Positions 8,246 to 16,081 of a stretch of DNA of 22,757 nt are shown here, in pieces. Under the pieces are notes generated by a model that worked only from the letters and a program-made list of their open reading frames with translations, made no database searches and was not told the DNA's origin. The stretch comes from an uncultured Oscillospiraceae bacterium (lineage in GTDB: Bacteria > Bacillota > Clostridia > Oscillospirales > Ruminococcaceae), in NCBI GenBank assembly GCA_934481445.1, contig CAKSPC010000040.1, forward strand, positions 1-22,757. The letters run 5' to 3'. A program made the position numbers and the translations under genes. The first letter of the stretch is position 1. Every line of letters begins with the position of its first letter.

Positions 8246-9436
8246 TTATTCCTCAGCGGGCTGCTCTTCCGCAGCTTCCTCGGCGGGCTTCTCGTACTTT
8301 TCCTCCAGTGGAACAACTGCGAAATCATCGGGGTCGACTGCGCTCTCCGCCTTGATGTCGATTTTGTAGCCGGTGAGCTTTGCTGCGAGCCATGCGTTCT
8401 GACCCTTGTTGCCGATGGCGAGCGAAAGCTGGTTATCGGGAACGATGACCTTGCAGGCACGCTTGTCGGGATTCGGGTTGGTGATAACTACGCGGGAAAC
8501 CTCTGCGGGCTTGAGCGCCTGCTTGATGAATTCCTCGGGATCCTCGCTGTACAGGACAACGTCCACCTTCTCGCCCTTGATCTCCTTGGTTACGGCGTTG
8601 ATACGGCTCTTCTGCGGGCCGATGCACGCGCCGACTGCGTCAACGTTGGGGTCATGGCTGATAACTGCGATCTTACTGCGGCTTCCGGGAGCGCGGCTGA
8701 CTGCCTTTATCTCTACGGTGCCGTCGAATATCTCGGGACACTCCAGCTCGAACAGACGCTTGATGAGCCACTTATCCGTGCGGGAAACCTTAAGGTACTG
8801 CTTCTTGTCGGACTCATTGTATTCCTTGGAAACGCCGGAGATGTACACCTTTACTACCTGACCTACCTGAAGATTTTCTCCGGGTATCTGCTCGCTTCTG
8901 GGCAGAAGCAGCTCGTTGTGGTTTATCTCAACGGTGGCATGACCTGCCGGGTCTATCTTGGTTACGGTGGCGGAAACAGCCTCGTTTGCATACTGTCCCC
9001 AGACATCGGTCATGTGCTGGCGCTCGGCATTGCTGAAGCCCTGTCTGATAAGGTCCTTTGCATTCTTCGCCGCGATGCGCTTGAATGTATGTGTGTCGAT
9101 GGGGCAGCGAACTCTGTCGCCGACCTGAAGCGACGGGTCGATCTTTCTCGCCTCTTCGAGAACTATCTCGGTTTCGGGATCGTACAGCGTATCAACGACC
9201 TCGATTACTTCCTTCATGATGCTTACGTCGAACACTCTGTTCTTGAGGTCGATGTCAACGATGACGGAGTTCTCCGTGTCGTCAAGCTTGAGGTTGGACT
9301 TGAGGCTCTTTTCGATCGCGTACTTGATCTTTTCCGCGAGGATCTCGCTGTCTATGCCCTTTTCCTCTGCCAGTGCGGCGAGGTTGTCGTAGAAGCTGCC
9401 GTAGTCCTCTCCCTTTGTGGTTTTTCTCTTAGCCAT
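8246..9436 (-). CDS. nusA: Transcription termination/antitermination factor NusA
   Basis: Binds RNA polymerase and nascent RNA and modulates pausing and intrinsic termination. It has an N-terminal polymerase-binding domain (about 15-140) with the EKGIDSEILAEKIKYAIEKSL helix region, an S1 domain (about 145-210) and two KH domains. KH1 includes APGSRSKIAV and GACIGPQKSRI; KH2 includes AIGNKGQNAWLAAKLTGYKIDI. It ends with a short Glu/Ala-rich tail. It lacks the extra C-terminal repeats of E. coli NusA, as is usual in Firmicutes. Length 396. The ATG lies 6 bases after rimP; GGAGGA at the end of rimP is its ribosome site. Confidence 0.96.
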   Translation of the reverse strand: MAKRKTTKGEDYGSFYDNLAALAEEKGIDSEILAEKIKYAIEKSLKSNLKLDDTENSVIVDIDLKNRVFDVSIMKEVIEVVDTLYDPETEIVLEEARKIDPSLQVGDRVRCPIDTHTFKRIAAKNAKDLIRQGFSNAERQHMTDVWGQYANEAVSATVTKIDPAGHATVEINHNELLLPRSEQIPGENLQVGQVVKVYISGVSKEYNESDKKQYLKVSRTDKWLIKRLFELECPEIFDGTVEIKAVSRAPGSRSKIAVISHDPNVDAVGACIGPQKSRINAVTKEIKGEKVDVVLYSEDPEEFIKQALKPAEVSRVVITNPNPDKRACKVIVPDNQLSLAIGNKGQNAWLAAKLTGYKIDIKAESAVDPDDFAVVPLEEKYEKPAEEAAEEQPAEE

Positions 9437-9442
9437 TTTTCG

Positions 9443-9946
9443 TTATTCCTCCATTATTTTATCAAAGTCATCAAAATCATCGTAATTGATCGCGGATACA
9501 TCCGCTGCCGCAAGCACGGCGCTGCCGAAATCACCCGTGACGGTCAGCTTTTCGCCGTCGAATGCCTGGAGCACGCAGTTCACGCTCTTTGCGGGAAGCC
9601 CCTCGCACTGCTTGTATGTCCTGAGCTTTATCTTCCTGCCAACGGACGGCGCAAGCTGATCCACACGCCTTACCGCGCGCTCCAGTCCCGCCGAACTTAT
9701 CTCAAGATAATCTATCCTGTCGATGAAATCCTGCTTGTCGATCGCCTCGTTTATCTCGTCGTTGACCGCCTCTACATCGTCGATATCCACCCCGCCGGGC
9801 TTGTCGATGTATATCCACAGATACCATCCCGCGCCCTCCTTGATGAACACAACGTCCCACAGCGAAAAGCCATGGCTCTCGACGATCCCGCGCACCGCCT
9901 TGTCCGCGGCGGCCTCGATCGAACTCATGCCCTTTGCCAATGCCAT
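9443..9946 (-). CDS. rimP: Ribosome maturation factor RimP
   Basis: Assists 30S assembly; first gene of the nusA-infB operon. The sequence SHGFSLWDVVFIKEGAGWYLWIYIDKPGGVDIDD is the conserved N-terminal domain, followed by YLEISSAGLERAVRR (the family's SPGLdRpL region) and the Sm-like C-terminal barrel. I choose the ATG at 9946 (167 residues) because AAAGGAG sits 8 bases upstream. A longer frame starting at 10015 would begin inside the leader hairpin and add 23 residues with no homologous look. Expressed from the promoter at 10048-10076. Confidence 0.94.
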   Translation of the reverse strand: MALAKGMSSIEAAADKAVRGIVESHGFSLWDVVFIKEGAGWYLWIYIDKPGGVDIDDVEAVNDEINEAIDKQDFIDRIDYLEISSAGLERAVRRVDQLAPSVGRKIKLRTYKQCEGLPAKSVNCVLQAFDGEKLTVTGDFGSAVLAAADVSAINYDDFDDFDKIMEE

Positions 9947-10002
9947 AAGCAAAGCTCCTTTCAATTGCCGTTGAAATTGTGAAAAGTCGTAAATAAAACT
10001 TA

Positions 10003-10027
10003 AAGACCGGAGCAAAACCCCAGTCTT
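10003..10027 (-). promoter_or_regulatory. Leader hairpin upstream of rimP, possible attenuator
   Basis: A 10-bp stem (AAGACTGGGG paired with CTCCGGTCTT, two G-U pairs in RNA) closes a 5-base TTTTG loop. It starts about 15 bases after the predicted transcription start. It is followed on the minus strand by TTTAAGTTTTATTT, a broken U-tract, so it could act as a weak terminator. Control of the operon by its own NusA product would be a natural use, but this is inference. Confidence 0.55.
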
Positions 10028-10047
10028 CAGCCTAATCTATCATATAT

Positions 10048-10076
10048 ATTATAACACCTTTATAAACAAAAATCAA
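10048..10076 (-). promoter_or_regulatory. Sigma-A type promoter of the rimP-nusA-infB operon
   Basis: On the minus strand, TTGATT (10071-10076) and a perfect TATAAT (10048-10053) are separated by exactly 17 bases. Transcription would start near 10041, giving a ~95-nt leader before the rimP ATG. The surrounding 10040-10185 is AT-rich and otherwise without a gene; I see no convincing terminator there for the gene ending at 10186. Confidence 0.8.
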
Positions 10077-10185
10077 GGGGTACGGGCGAAAAATTTACCT
10101 TTCCGATGAAAAAAACAGGTTATTTCTGCGTTAAATATCACGTTTGCGGCAACTCTGCGGGAAATGTTAATAATTTGTGGTGCAA

Positions 10186-10833
10186 TTATATCTTTTTCAC
10201 ACCGAGCCTTTCAAGCTCCCCGGATATTTTTTCGGTGGCTTTTTCAACGAAAACATCAACGTCGCCGCGGTCGAGATAATGAAATCCTCCCGTATATGTG
10301 CCGCTGTATGCCAAACAGATGTTCCGTATCTGAACGGTCACGTTGTCCCTGCCGTAGTACGGGAGGATGCTGCTGTCGATGCCCTCGGCGCTTTTCAATT
10401 CCGTCATCGGGGCGTAATTCGGGTGTTCTTCAAGAAACAGCAGGTCATTTCCGTACCACTCAGCCTTTACGCGGCGGTAGTATCCCGTCCTGTCGGCATC
10501 GTATTCATCACGGAAGCGTGCCTTTTCGGGCTCGTTTATAACCTGTGTCCACACAACGTCTGCAATGAGGTGGCTGAAATATCCCAGCAGAAACGCGCGC
10601 TCAAGTTCATTCCGCGCGGTGGGCAGCATTTTCTCCGCAAAGCGCAGGTACTCGCACTTGCTTTTGCTTCCCTTTGTCCAGTGGGTTATCTCCTTGGGAG
10701 GATCAAACCCGCCTTTTCCGTCGGGCAGGCCGCAGTCGGGGGCGATATTCCCGGCGAGAAATTCGCGGCGCGGCAGGTCGTATTTTTTCAGGACTTCATC
10801 CGCAACTCTCAGGTGACAGAGCCATGTTGCCAT
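10186..10833 (-). CDS. Zinc-dependent phospholipase C family protein (Zn_dep_PLPC domain)
   Basis: A 215-residue protein with the layout of the zinc-dependent phospholipase C/S1-P1-like fold as found in many Clostridia. An early WLCHLRVAD histidine is followed by GNIAPDCGLPDG (the NxxPD metal-site motif), then THWTKG with another histidine, and LLGYFSHLIADVVWTQVI with the GYxxHLxxDxxW core. There is no signal peptide, so unlike the secreted toxins it is probably cytoplasmic. AAGGAG lies 5 bases before the ATG. Its substrate is not known. The divergent 48-residue gene starts 120 bases away on the other strand. Family call is fairly firm, enzymatic activity is not. Confidence 0.75.
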   Translation of the reverse strand: MATWLCHLRVADEVLKKYDLPRREFLAGNIAPDCGLPDGKGGFDPPKEITHWTKGSKSKCEYLRFAEKMLPTARNELERAFLLGYFSHLIADVVWTQVINEPEKARFRDEYDADRTGYYRRVKAEWYGNDLLFLEEHPNYAPMTELKSAEGIDSSILPYYGRDNVTVQIRNICLAYSGTYTGGFHYLDRGDVDVFVEKATEKISGELERLGVKKI

Positions 10834-10869
10834 ATTTTCTCCTTTACAACAAACAATTTTTCACAGCTA

Positions 10870-10898
10870 TTGCATTTTCAGCAGTGATGTGGTACAAT
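10870..10898 (+). promoter_or_regulatory. Promoter of the 48-residue protein gene
   Basis: TTGCAT (10870-10875) and TACAAT (10893-10898) separated by 17 bases on the plus strand, about 57 bases before the ATG at 10956. Confidence 0.65.
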
Positions 10899-10955
10899 CA
10901 ATACAGACAGATAAAGCTATACGGGATATTTCAACAAAAGAAAGAGGTACGCTGT

Positions 10956-11102
10956 ATGGACGAAAAGAACAAGAAGCCGCTTCCACAAGCGGATGAAAAC
11001 CCCGCTGAAAAGGAAGAACTCAAGACCCACACATGGGTGGACGACATGAAACAGGAGCTTGAGGACTACATTGAGGATCAGGGAATATACATCCGCCAGT
11101 AA
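10956..11102 (+). CDS. Small acidic protein of 48 residues, unknown
   Basis: I do not recognise this protein. It is highly charged: a Lys-rich start (MDEKNKKPLPQ), then a Glu/Asp-rich helix-prone half containing THTWVDDMKQELEDYIEDQG. There is no signal peptide, membrane segment or cysteine, so a cytoplasmic protein is likely. AAAGAGG is 8 bases before the ATG. A good promoter and an intrinsic terminator flank it, making a self-contained single-gene unit of about 250 nt. The open frame extends upstream to 10674, but that part overlaps the opposite-strand gene and the promoter. Confidence 0.75.
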   Translation: MDEKNKKPLPQADENPAEKEELKTHTWVDDMKQELEDYIEDQGIYIRQ

Positions 11103-11125
11103 CGCGGAAATCCTGCTATAAAGCT

Positions 11126-11158
11126 ATCGGAGAGGTGCTGCCTCTCCGATTTTTGTTT
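11126..11158 (+). terminator. Intrinsic terminator of the 48-residue protein gene
   Basis: A perfect 10-bp stem (ATCGGAGAGG / CCTCTCCGAT) with a TGCTG loop is followed by TTTTGTTT. It sits between two convergent genes, and read from the minus strand it follows the SpoIID-domain gene, but there the T-run is poor. Confidence 0.88.
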
Positions 11159-12623
11159 AATAAACTTCCGTGCCGGTGTAGTAGAACTCAAGTATCTGCT
11201 TGTAGTCCCAGCCCCAGTAAGTCGCGATTATGTTCGCGCCGTTCTGGCTCATACCGACGCCGTGGCCGTAGCCGTAGGTCGTGAACGTGAACATATCCGA
11301 ATCTGCGTCGTAGCTTACGTCAAACGCGCTGGAGCGGAGGTCGTAGCTCATTATCCTTTCGCGGAAAACGCGCCCCGTTATCTTAACGCTGTCGCCGTCA
11401 GAATCCACATAGCTGTGATATCCGCCGATATTGACCTGACCGACATACTTGCCCTCGGCATAGCTGTCAACGGTTATCCACTCGGAGGGGTCGCCGCTCA
11501 GGGAAATTCCCGTCTTTTCGTAAACGCGCTTCTTTATATCGTCGGAGGAAAAAGAAGCCGTCCTGCCGTAGTTCGGGTCGTACTGCGCGTCAAGCTCGCA
11601 GTAAACGCTCTCGAGATACGGATAATCGTTGCCCCAGACATACGCACTGGAAGCCGTATATCCCGCCGAGGAAGCAGAATATACCGCCTGTATCAGTTCG
11701 CCGTTGTAACGCACCGCCTCGCCTATTACCGATGCGGTCAGCACGCGGACGGAATCGCTTACGCTGTCGCTCAATATAACGCTGGGATAGCTTCCGTACT
11801 TGTTGCAGTACTTTACATATGTATACGCTGCGACTGCCTGCGCCTTTATCGCCTCGGGGGCGAAGGTGTATCCGATCTCATTCTGCGTTATCCTCGAGAT
11901 TATTTCAAGCGCGGTTCCCGAAACTGTCATGCCGCTGTTCTTTACATAAAGTATCTCATTCGCGGCGTCATCGTTGGTGACTATCTCCGTGGGCTGCTTA
12001 GGTTCGGTGGTGGTCGCGCTGGTGACCGTATCATCCACGGGGATTCCGCCGCCTATCCCGGTGGTGGCTTTGGTCGTGGTGGTTTGAGTCGTGGCTGTAG
12101 TGGTCGTTGCAACTGTGGTGGGCTCGGTGGTAGTCGTTGTCACCCTTGCAGAGGTTGTCGCAGTTGTTGCCTTGGTGGTAGTTGTTGCCGCAGTGGTGAC
12201 TTCGGGCTCCTCCGCCTCGTAGGTGTCGACTATAACAAAATCATCATCTTCGGAGGTATCGGGGACGGATGTATCCTCCTCTTCCTCGGCTATGACAGGC
12301 TCTGTGTACTCGCTGTCCGACGCAGAATATGTACTCTGCACGGGCTTTTCCGCCAGCGGAGCCTGCGCGAAGGAAAGCTGCTCGATATGCACCGTCTGCG
12401 TTTGCGTCTGCTCACCGCTGTCGGGGGTGATGAAATCCACCGTGCCCTGTCCGTGCAGCTCATCCTCGGAGGAGGTTTCGCCTACCTCTGTTTCGGACGG
12501 CACAGGCTCATCCGCAGCGGCGGGAGCGGTGCTTTCCACCGTGCCCATAACGCCGCAGGTGAACAGATAAGCATTGCATATGCACAGCGCGACTATAATT
12601 TTAAGAAGTGAAATACGCTTCAT
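11157..12623 (-). CDS. Secreted SpoIID/LytB-domain protein with Thr-rich linker
   Basis: A probable signal peptide or N-terminal anchor (MKRISLLKIIVALCICNAYLF) is followed by an acidic Ser/Glu/Pro region and a Thr-rich linker (about residues 140-190). The C-terminal ~270 residues are a SpoIID domain. It contains ITQNEIG, matching the position of the catalytic glutamate of the SpoIID glycan-strand lytic transglycosylase, then PEAIKAQAVAAYTYV, YSASSAGYTASS and YGYGHGVGMSQNGA. In sporulation SpoIID cleaves peptidoglycan during engulfment; this one is longer and carries a cell-surface-type linker, so a general wall role is equally likely. It starts 3 bases after the sortase gene before it, with AAAGGAAT inside that gene's end. 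No LPXTG-like signal is seen at the C-terminus. Confidence 0.88.
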   Translation of the reverse strand: MKRISLLKIIVALCICNAYLFTCGVMGTVESTAPAAADEPVPSETEVGETSSEDELHGQGTVDFITPDSGEQTQTQTVHIEQLSFAQAPLAEKPVQSTYSASDSEYTEPVIAEEEEDTSVPDTSEDDDFVIVDTYEAEEPEVTTAATTTTKATTATTSARVTTTTTEPTTVATTTTATTQTTTTKATTGIGGGIPVDDTVTSATTTEPKQPTEIVTNDDAANEILYVKNSGMTVSGTALEIISRITQNEIGYTFAPEAIKAQAVAAYTYVKYCNKYGSYPSVILSDSVSDSVRVLTASVIGEAVRYNGELIQAVYSASSAGYTASSAYVWGNDYPYLESVYCELDAQYDPNYGRTASFSSDDIKKRVYEKTGISLSGDPSEWITVDSYAEGKYVGQVNIGGYHSYVDSDGDSVKITGRVFRERIMSYDLRSSAFDVSYDADSDMFTFTTYGYGHGVGMSQNGANIIATYWGWDYKQILEFYYTGTEVY

Positions 12624-12626
12624 GAA

Positions 12627-13736
12627 TTATTCCTTTGGTTCGTCCTCCAGACCATTGTCGCGGAGGTATTCTTCCATGCCCTTTACAAGCGAAACATCCC
12701 ATGTTCTGCCGGACCATGTGTTTCCGTAAACATCATAGTATGCGTCGAAATACTTTACGCTCTTCTTTCTCTTTATCAGGGAGGTATCGACCTCGGGGCT
12801 TTCGTTTTCGCGGACTCTTCTTGCCACAACAACAAGGCGCAGGTCGTCAAGTCCCGTGGATGCGTCACAGGTGGAAAGCGTGAGCAGCTCGTCGCCGTAT
12901 TCGATATCAACGCCGGTTTCGTACAGGCTTCTGTCCATTACTTCCATGATGTAGTTATAGAACTCGGACTGGTTCTTGAAGTAGACATACTCGTTGTACG
13001 CAAAGAGCTCGCCGTGCTCTGCAGCGGTGTTTATCTTGAACACTGCAAATATCTTGTACTTGTTCTTCTGATAAAGCGTGTCGAACTCAATAACGGGGGA
13101 TGTCTTCAGAAACTCTATATCGCGGGAGTAATTCGACAGCGCCGCAAACTGATACTTGTACAGCATATTGTGGCCGTAAAGTATAGTGTTGTTGGGCATT
13201 TCATCGGGGCCGAACTTACCCTCGTAGTCCGTGAAGATAGTTCCCGCAAAATCATAGTTGCCGTCGAAATCCCTGTGGAGGTAGTAGTCGTTGTCGTCGG
13301 ACTGCATTACGGGGTAATCAACGTTTGTCGCGGGGATATTTACCCAGCCGATGAAGTCATTGTTTGCGGCATACAGCGAAGCGTATTCCTCGTTGATGGA
13401 GCCCGCAGGGAGCTGTTCTATCTGCTGCTGGGTGGGGGTCTGGTTCTTCAGCTCTACTATGTATGCATTCGTCGCGGTCTGGTTTCCGTTTTCGTCCACG
13501 CCCGCGTTTGCGTCCAGTTCTTCATAGCGGAGCATATTTCCCGCGATGATAACGACCGCCGCAACAAGAACTATCAGCGCCACGAGAAAAACTATCTTGC
13601 GGAAGATCTCCGTAGTGCTGTCGCCTTTCCACGGGATAAGTCCAGTGACGATGCTCATAAAGAGGTTCTGCTGCTTTTTCTTTTTCTTGCCGTGTTTTTT
13701 CTTCTTGGGAGCCAGTCCCATATCCATTTCTGCCAT
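12627..13736 (-). CDS. Class B sortase (third of three in tandem)
   Basis: Membrane-anchored cysteine transpeptidase that links surface proteins to the wall. A Lys-rich cytosolic tail (about 11-21) and IPWKGDSTTEIFRKI lead into one membrane span (about 48-66). The catalytic triad reads His189 (LYGHNM), Cys290 (LLTLSTC) and Arg300 (DLRLVVVAR). After the sortase fold there is an extra tail with AYYDVYGNTWSGRTW, shared with the two upstream paralogues. 369 residues, longer than typical SrtB (~240). A 67-base gap separates it from the sortase gene before it and only 3 bases from the SpoIID-domain gene after it. The start ATG at 13736 has AAAGGA ~10 bases upstream. Confidence 0.93.
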   Translation of the reverse strand: MAEMDMGLAPKKKKHGKKKKKQQNLFMSIVTGLIPWKGDSTTEIFRKIVFLVALIVLVAAVVIIAGNMLRYEELDANAGVDENGNQTATNAYIVELKNQTPTQQQIEQLPAGSINEEYASLYAANNDFIGWVNIPATNVDYPVMQSDDNDYYLHRDFDGNYDFAGTIFTDYEGKFGPDEMPNNTILYGHNMLYKYQFAALSNYSRDIEFLKTSPVIEFDTLYQKNKYKIFAVFKINTAAEHGELFAYNEYVYFKNQSEFYNYIMEVMDRSLYETGVDIEYGDELLTLSTCDASTGLDDLRLVVVARRVRENESPEVDTSLIKRKKSVKYFDAYYDVYGNTWSGRTWDVSLVKGMEEYLRDNGLEDEPKE

Positions 13737-13769
13737 GTAAAGTCAGTCCTTTCGATCGCTTGGGTAAAG

Positions 13770-13792
13770 GCGGCGCGGTAGAGCACCGCCGC
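13770..13792 (-). other. Hairpin in the gap between two sortase genes
   Basis: Within the 67-base spacer, GCGGT-AGAGC-ACCGC (13775-13789) forms a 5-bp stem. An alternative pairing extends it to 8 bp with a two-base bulge. No T-run follows on the minus strand, so it is not an obvious terminator; an mRNA processing or stability element is possible. A TATAAT-like sequence lies nearby without a matching -35. Confidence 0.35.
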
Positions 13793-13803
13793 ATATTATA
13801 TAA

Positions 13804-14856
13804 TTAATATGAATAGCCGCGGATATATTCGGCGGGCCACTTTCTGCCGCCCCAGCTTCCGCCTTTAAGACTGTAATAATAGTCAAAATAAAGCGGGTCG
13901 GGGTTTTCGTATGCAAGGTCGACATTTACGCTGTCGCTCTCGCCCTCGCGCACTTCCCTTGCAAACAGCACCCAGCGTATCTCGCGGGAGTTATCATAGT
14001 CGAACGAGCAGGTGGACAGCGTGAGCAGATTGTCGCCGTACTGCAAATCAACATCAGGGGTGTAAAACGTGGTGCGGTCAAGTATCTTTGCGCAGTAGTC
14101 GTCGAACGCCGCCTTGTCGTCAAATTCGCGGTATCTTATATAGTTAAATACATCGCCCTCCTGCTTGCGGGTGTTTACAAGCATTCCCGCAAATATCTTG
14201 TAGGTGGAGGTCTTGTAGAGGGTGCTGAATTTCAGCGTGGGATACTGCTTGTACCAATCCAGCCCCATGCTTCCGGATACCTTGTAGTTATTGTATCGCG
14301 TGAGCTTTGCGAAATACTCGCCCGACAGCATATTATGACCGTACAGCACGATGTTCGCGGGCTGGTATTCCGCGGTTATCGGAACGTGATAATCCGCAAA
14401 GATTGCTCCGCTTACGCTCTCCTCGCCCTTGTAGTTGTGCTTGAGGTAGTAGTCATTATCCTCGCCCTGCATAACGACATAGTCGATGAATGGGTTATCT
14501 TCGTCGCCCATGGTTATCCAGCCGATAACATCGTCATTTATTTCAAGCAGCGGCAGGAACTGCTCCTGCACCTCGGGATACTCCTGCTGAAGTTCCTCGT
14601 GCTTGGTGGTATCTATCTCCACCGTGGTGCTGCCTGTTCTGTTGTGGTATATGTCGGAAAGCTGATCGTTGAGCTGGGTATCGTCGACCTTGTTCACGCC
14701 GTCGATTATCAGCGTCGTCAGCGACACGACCAGCACCACCGCCGCCGCAAGGAATATTATCTTGCGGACGATCTCGGTGGGCTTGTCGCCCTTCCACGGG
14801 ATAAGATACTTTACAATTCGGAGAAAAACGCTCTCCTTTTCAACAAAGTTTGCCAT
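13804..14856 (-). CDS. Class B sortase (second of three in tandem)
   Basis: Same architecture as its neighbours: a short cytosolic tail, LIPWKGDKPTEIVRKI, a membrane span (about 33-50), then the sortase fold with His174 (LYGHNM), Cys283 (LLTLSTC) and Arg294 (EIRWVLFAR). The C-terminal tail carries FDYYYSLKGGSWGGRKW and ends within 10 residues. 350 residues. It starts 15 bases after the preceding sortase gene, with GGAGGG as ribosome site. Sequence divergence outside the motifs is substantial, so the duplication is old and the three may have different substrates (inference). Confidence 0.93.
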   Translation of the reverse strand: MANFVEKESVFLRIVKYLIPWKGDKPTEIVRKIIFLAAAVVLVVSLTTLIIDGVNKVDDTQLNDQLSDIYHNRTGSTTVEIDTTKHEELQQEYPEVQEQFLPLLEINDDVIGWITMGDEDNPFIDYVVMQGEDNDYYLKHNYKGEESVSGAIFADYHVPITAEYQPANIVLYGHNMLSGEYFAKLTRYNNYKVSGSMGLDWYKQYPTLKFSTLYKTSTYKIFAGMLVNTRKQEGDVFNYIRYREFDDKAAFDDYCAKILDRTTFYTPDVDLQYGDNLLTLSTCSFDYDNSREIRWVLFAREVREGESDSVNVDLAYENPDPLYFDYYYSLKGGSWGGRKWPAEYIRGYSY

Positions 14857-14871
14857 AAGGCTCCCTCCTTA

Positions 14872-16062
14872 TCAGTAGCTGAGCAGCTTGGACTTATCCC
14901 AAACGCTGCCGTACCACTGTCCGCCTATTACGTCGTAGTAATACTGGAACAGCTTTGCCTGATAGTTTCTTGTTGCAACGGTGGTGTCTACATATTCGGA
15001 TTCGCCGGGGCGCACCTTTCTCGCGAAAAGCACCCAGCGGGTATCGATGTTCGAGCCGAGCGGCCAGTAGCAGGTGGAAAGCGTAAGGAGCTGATCGCCG
15101 TAGGTGAGGTCGACATCGGTGAAGAACCAGCTTCTGTCCATTACCTCGATGATGAAGTTGTTGAAATCATCTTTGCCGCTGAACGAGGTCTTGTTGATAT
15201 AGTTGAATACCTCGCCGTGCTCGGGCTGGGTATTGACCAGCATTCCCGCAAATATCTTGTAGGTCTGGCTGCCGCCATCGGGGGTGGCGAGCATTATCGT
15301 CGGGTGTACTTTATAGAAAGCCAGCGGCTCCTTGCTGGAATCATTCGGAGCGTAGTGGCTTACCGAAGCAAAGAACTGTCCGCTCACCATGTTGTGGCCG
15401 ACGAGGATGATGTTCTCATCCGTGCCGTCCCACTTGTTCTTGTAGTTGGAATAAACCGTGCCGGTGATGGACTCGTTCTTATAGAAGTCATGGGAGAGAT
15501 AGTAGTTCGGGTCGGATGCGTCCGACTGAACAACAACGTTGTTTATCGGCGTACCTGTTATCTTTATCCATCCGCGGGTGTCGGTGTTGACTTCCTTCAG
15601 CGCGTTGAAATCGATGTTGAGGGGCGTGTTCGTAACGGGTGTTACGTCTATCTCCTCGGATTCATCCGTAACGCCGTCTGTGCCCGTCGTGCCGTTGGTA
15701 TTGAACGGAGGATTATCAAAATCATAATCCACGGGGTCGTTCGGAGAGCCCGCGATGTCCGCGATCTCGTCGTTTATCTTCCCGCCGTCGTTCATGCCCA
15801 ATATCTGCCAGCCTAGGAAAACCAGCGTTCCGATGAAAATTATAACCGCGACGATAAGTACGATCTTTCTCACCTTTTCACCGGATGTATCGTCCTTCTG
15901 CGGGAAAACCGACTGTGCAAAACGCACGAACGGATTTTTCGGTCTGCCCTTTATCTTGTCTTCTTTCTTGCTCTTGCCCGGCCTGGATGTGCTTCCGAAT
16001 CCGAGCTTATCGAGCGCTATATCCTTTGAAGAGGATGATCTTTTATTATTATGATCAGCCAT
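14872..16062 (-). CDS. Class B sortase (first of three in tandem)
   Basis: A longer, basic and Ser/Lys-rich cytosolic tail of about 65 residues precedes SVFPQKDDTSGEKVRKI and the membrane span (about 67-85). An Asp/Asn/Thr-rich extracellular linker follows. The triad is His223 (LVGHNM), Cys331 (LLTLSTC) and Arg342 (TRWVLFAR). The tail FQYYYDVIGGQWYGSVW again closes the protein. 396 residues. AAAGGGGA lies in the 19-base gap after pncC, suggesting it is co-transcribed with the upstream housekeeping genes. Confidence 0.93.
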   Translation of the reverse strand: MADHNNKRSSSSKDIALDKLGFGSTSRPGKSKKEDKIKGRPKNPFVRFAQSVFPQKDDTSGEKVRKIVLIVAVIIFIGTLVFLGWQILGMNDGGKINDEIADIAGSPNDPVDYDFDNPPFNTNGTTGTDGVTDESEEIDVTPVTNTPLNIDFNALKEVNTDTRGWIKITGTPINNVVVQSDASDPNYYLSHDFYKNESITGTVYSNYKNKWDGTDENIILVGHNMVSGQFFASVSHYAPNDSSKEPLAFYKVHPTIMLATPDGGSQTYKIFAGMLVNTQPEHGEVFNYINKTSFSGKDDFNNFIIEVMDRSWFFTDVDLTYGDQLLTLSTCYWPLGSNIDTRWVLFARKVRPGESEYVDTTVATRNYQAKLFQYYYDVIGGQWYGSVWDKSKLLSY

Positions 16063-16081
16063 ATTTATTCCCCTTTCCCTG

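Noticed and set aside
7835..9982. 715-codon plus-strand frame opposite ylxQ-ylxR-nusA-rimP
   Set aside because: Covers four well-defined minus-strand genes; no domain or start signal.
9947..10015. Longer N-terminus for rimP starting at 10015
   Set aside because: Would start within the leader hairpin without a ribosome site; the ATG at 9946 has AAAGGAG.
10674..10955. Upstream extension of the 48-residue gene
   Set aside because: It overlaps the opposite gene and the promoter at 10870-10898; AAAGAGG clearly marks the ATG at 10956.
11157..12623. SpoIID-domain protein as sortase substrate
   Set aside because: Its C-terminus ends in the domain itself, with no sorting motif, hydrophobic segment or basic tail.
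14335..15816. 493-codon plus-strand frame across two sortase genes
   Set aside because: Shadow of sortase coding sequence with intact catalytic motifs on the minus strand.
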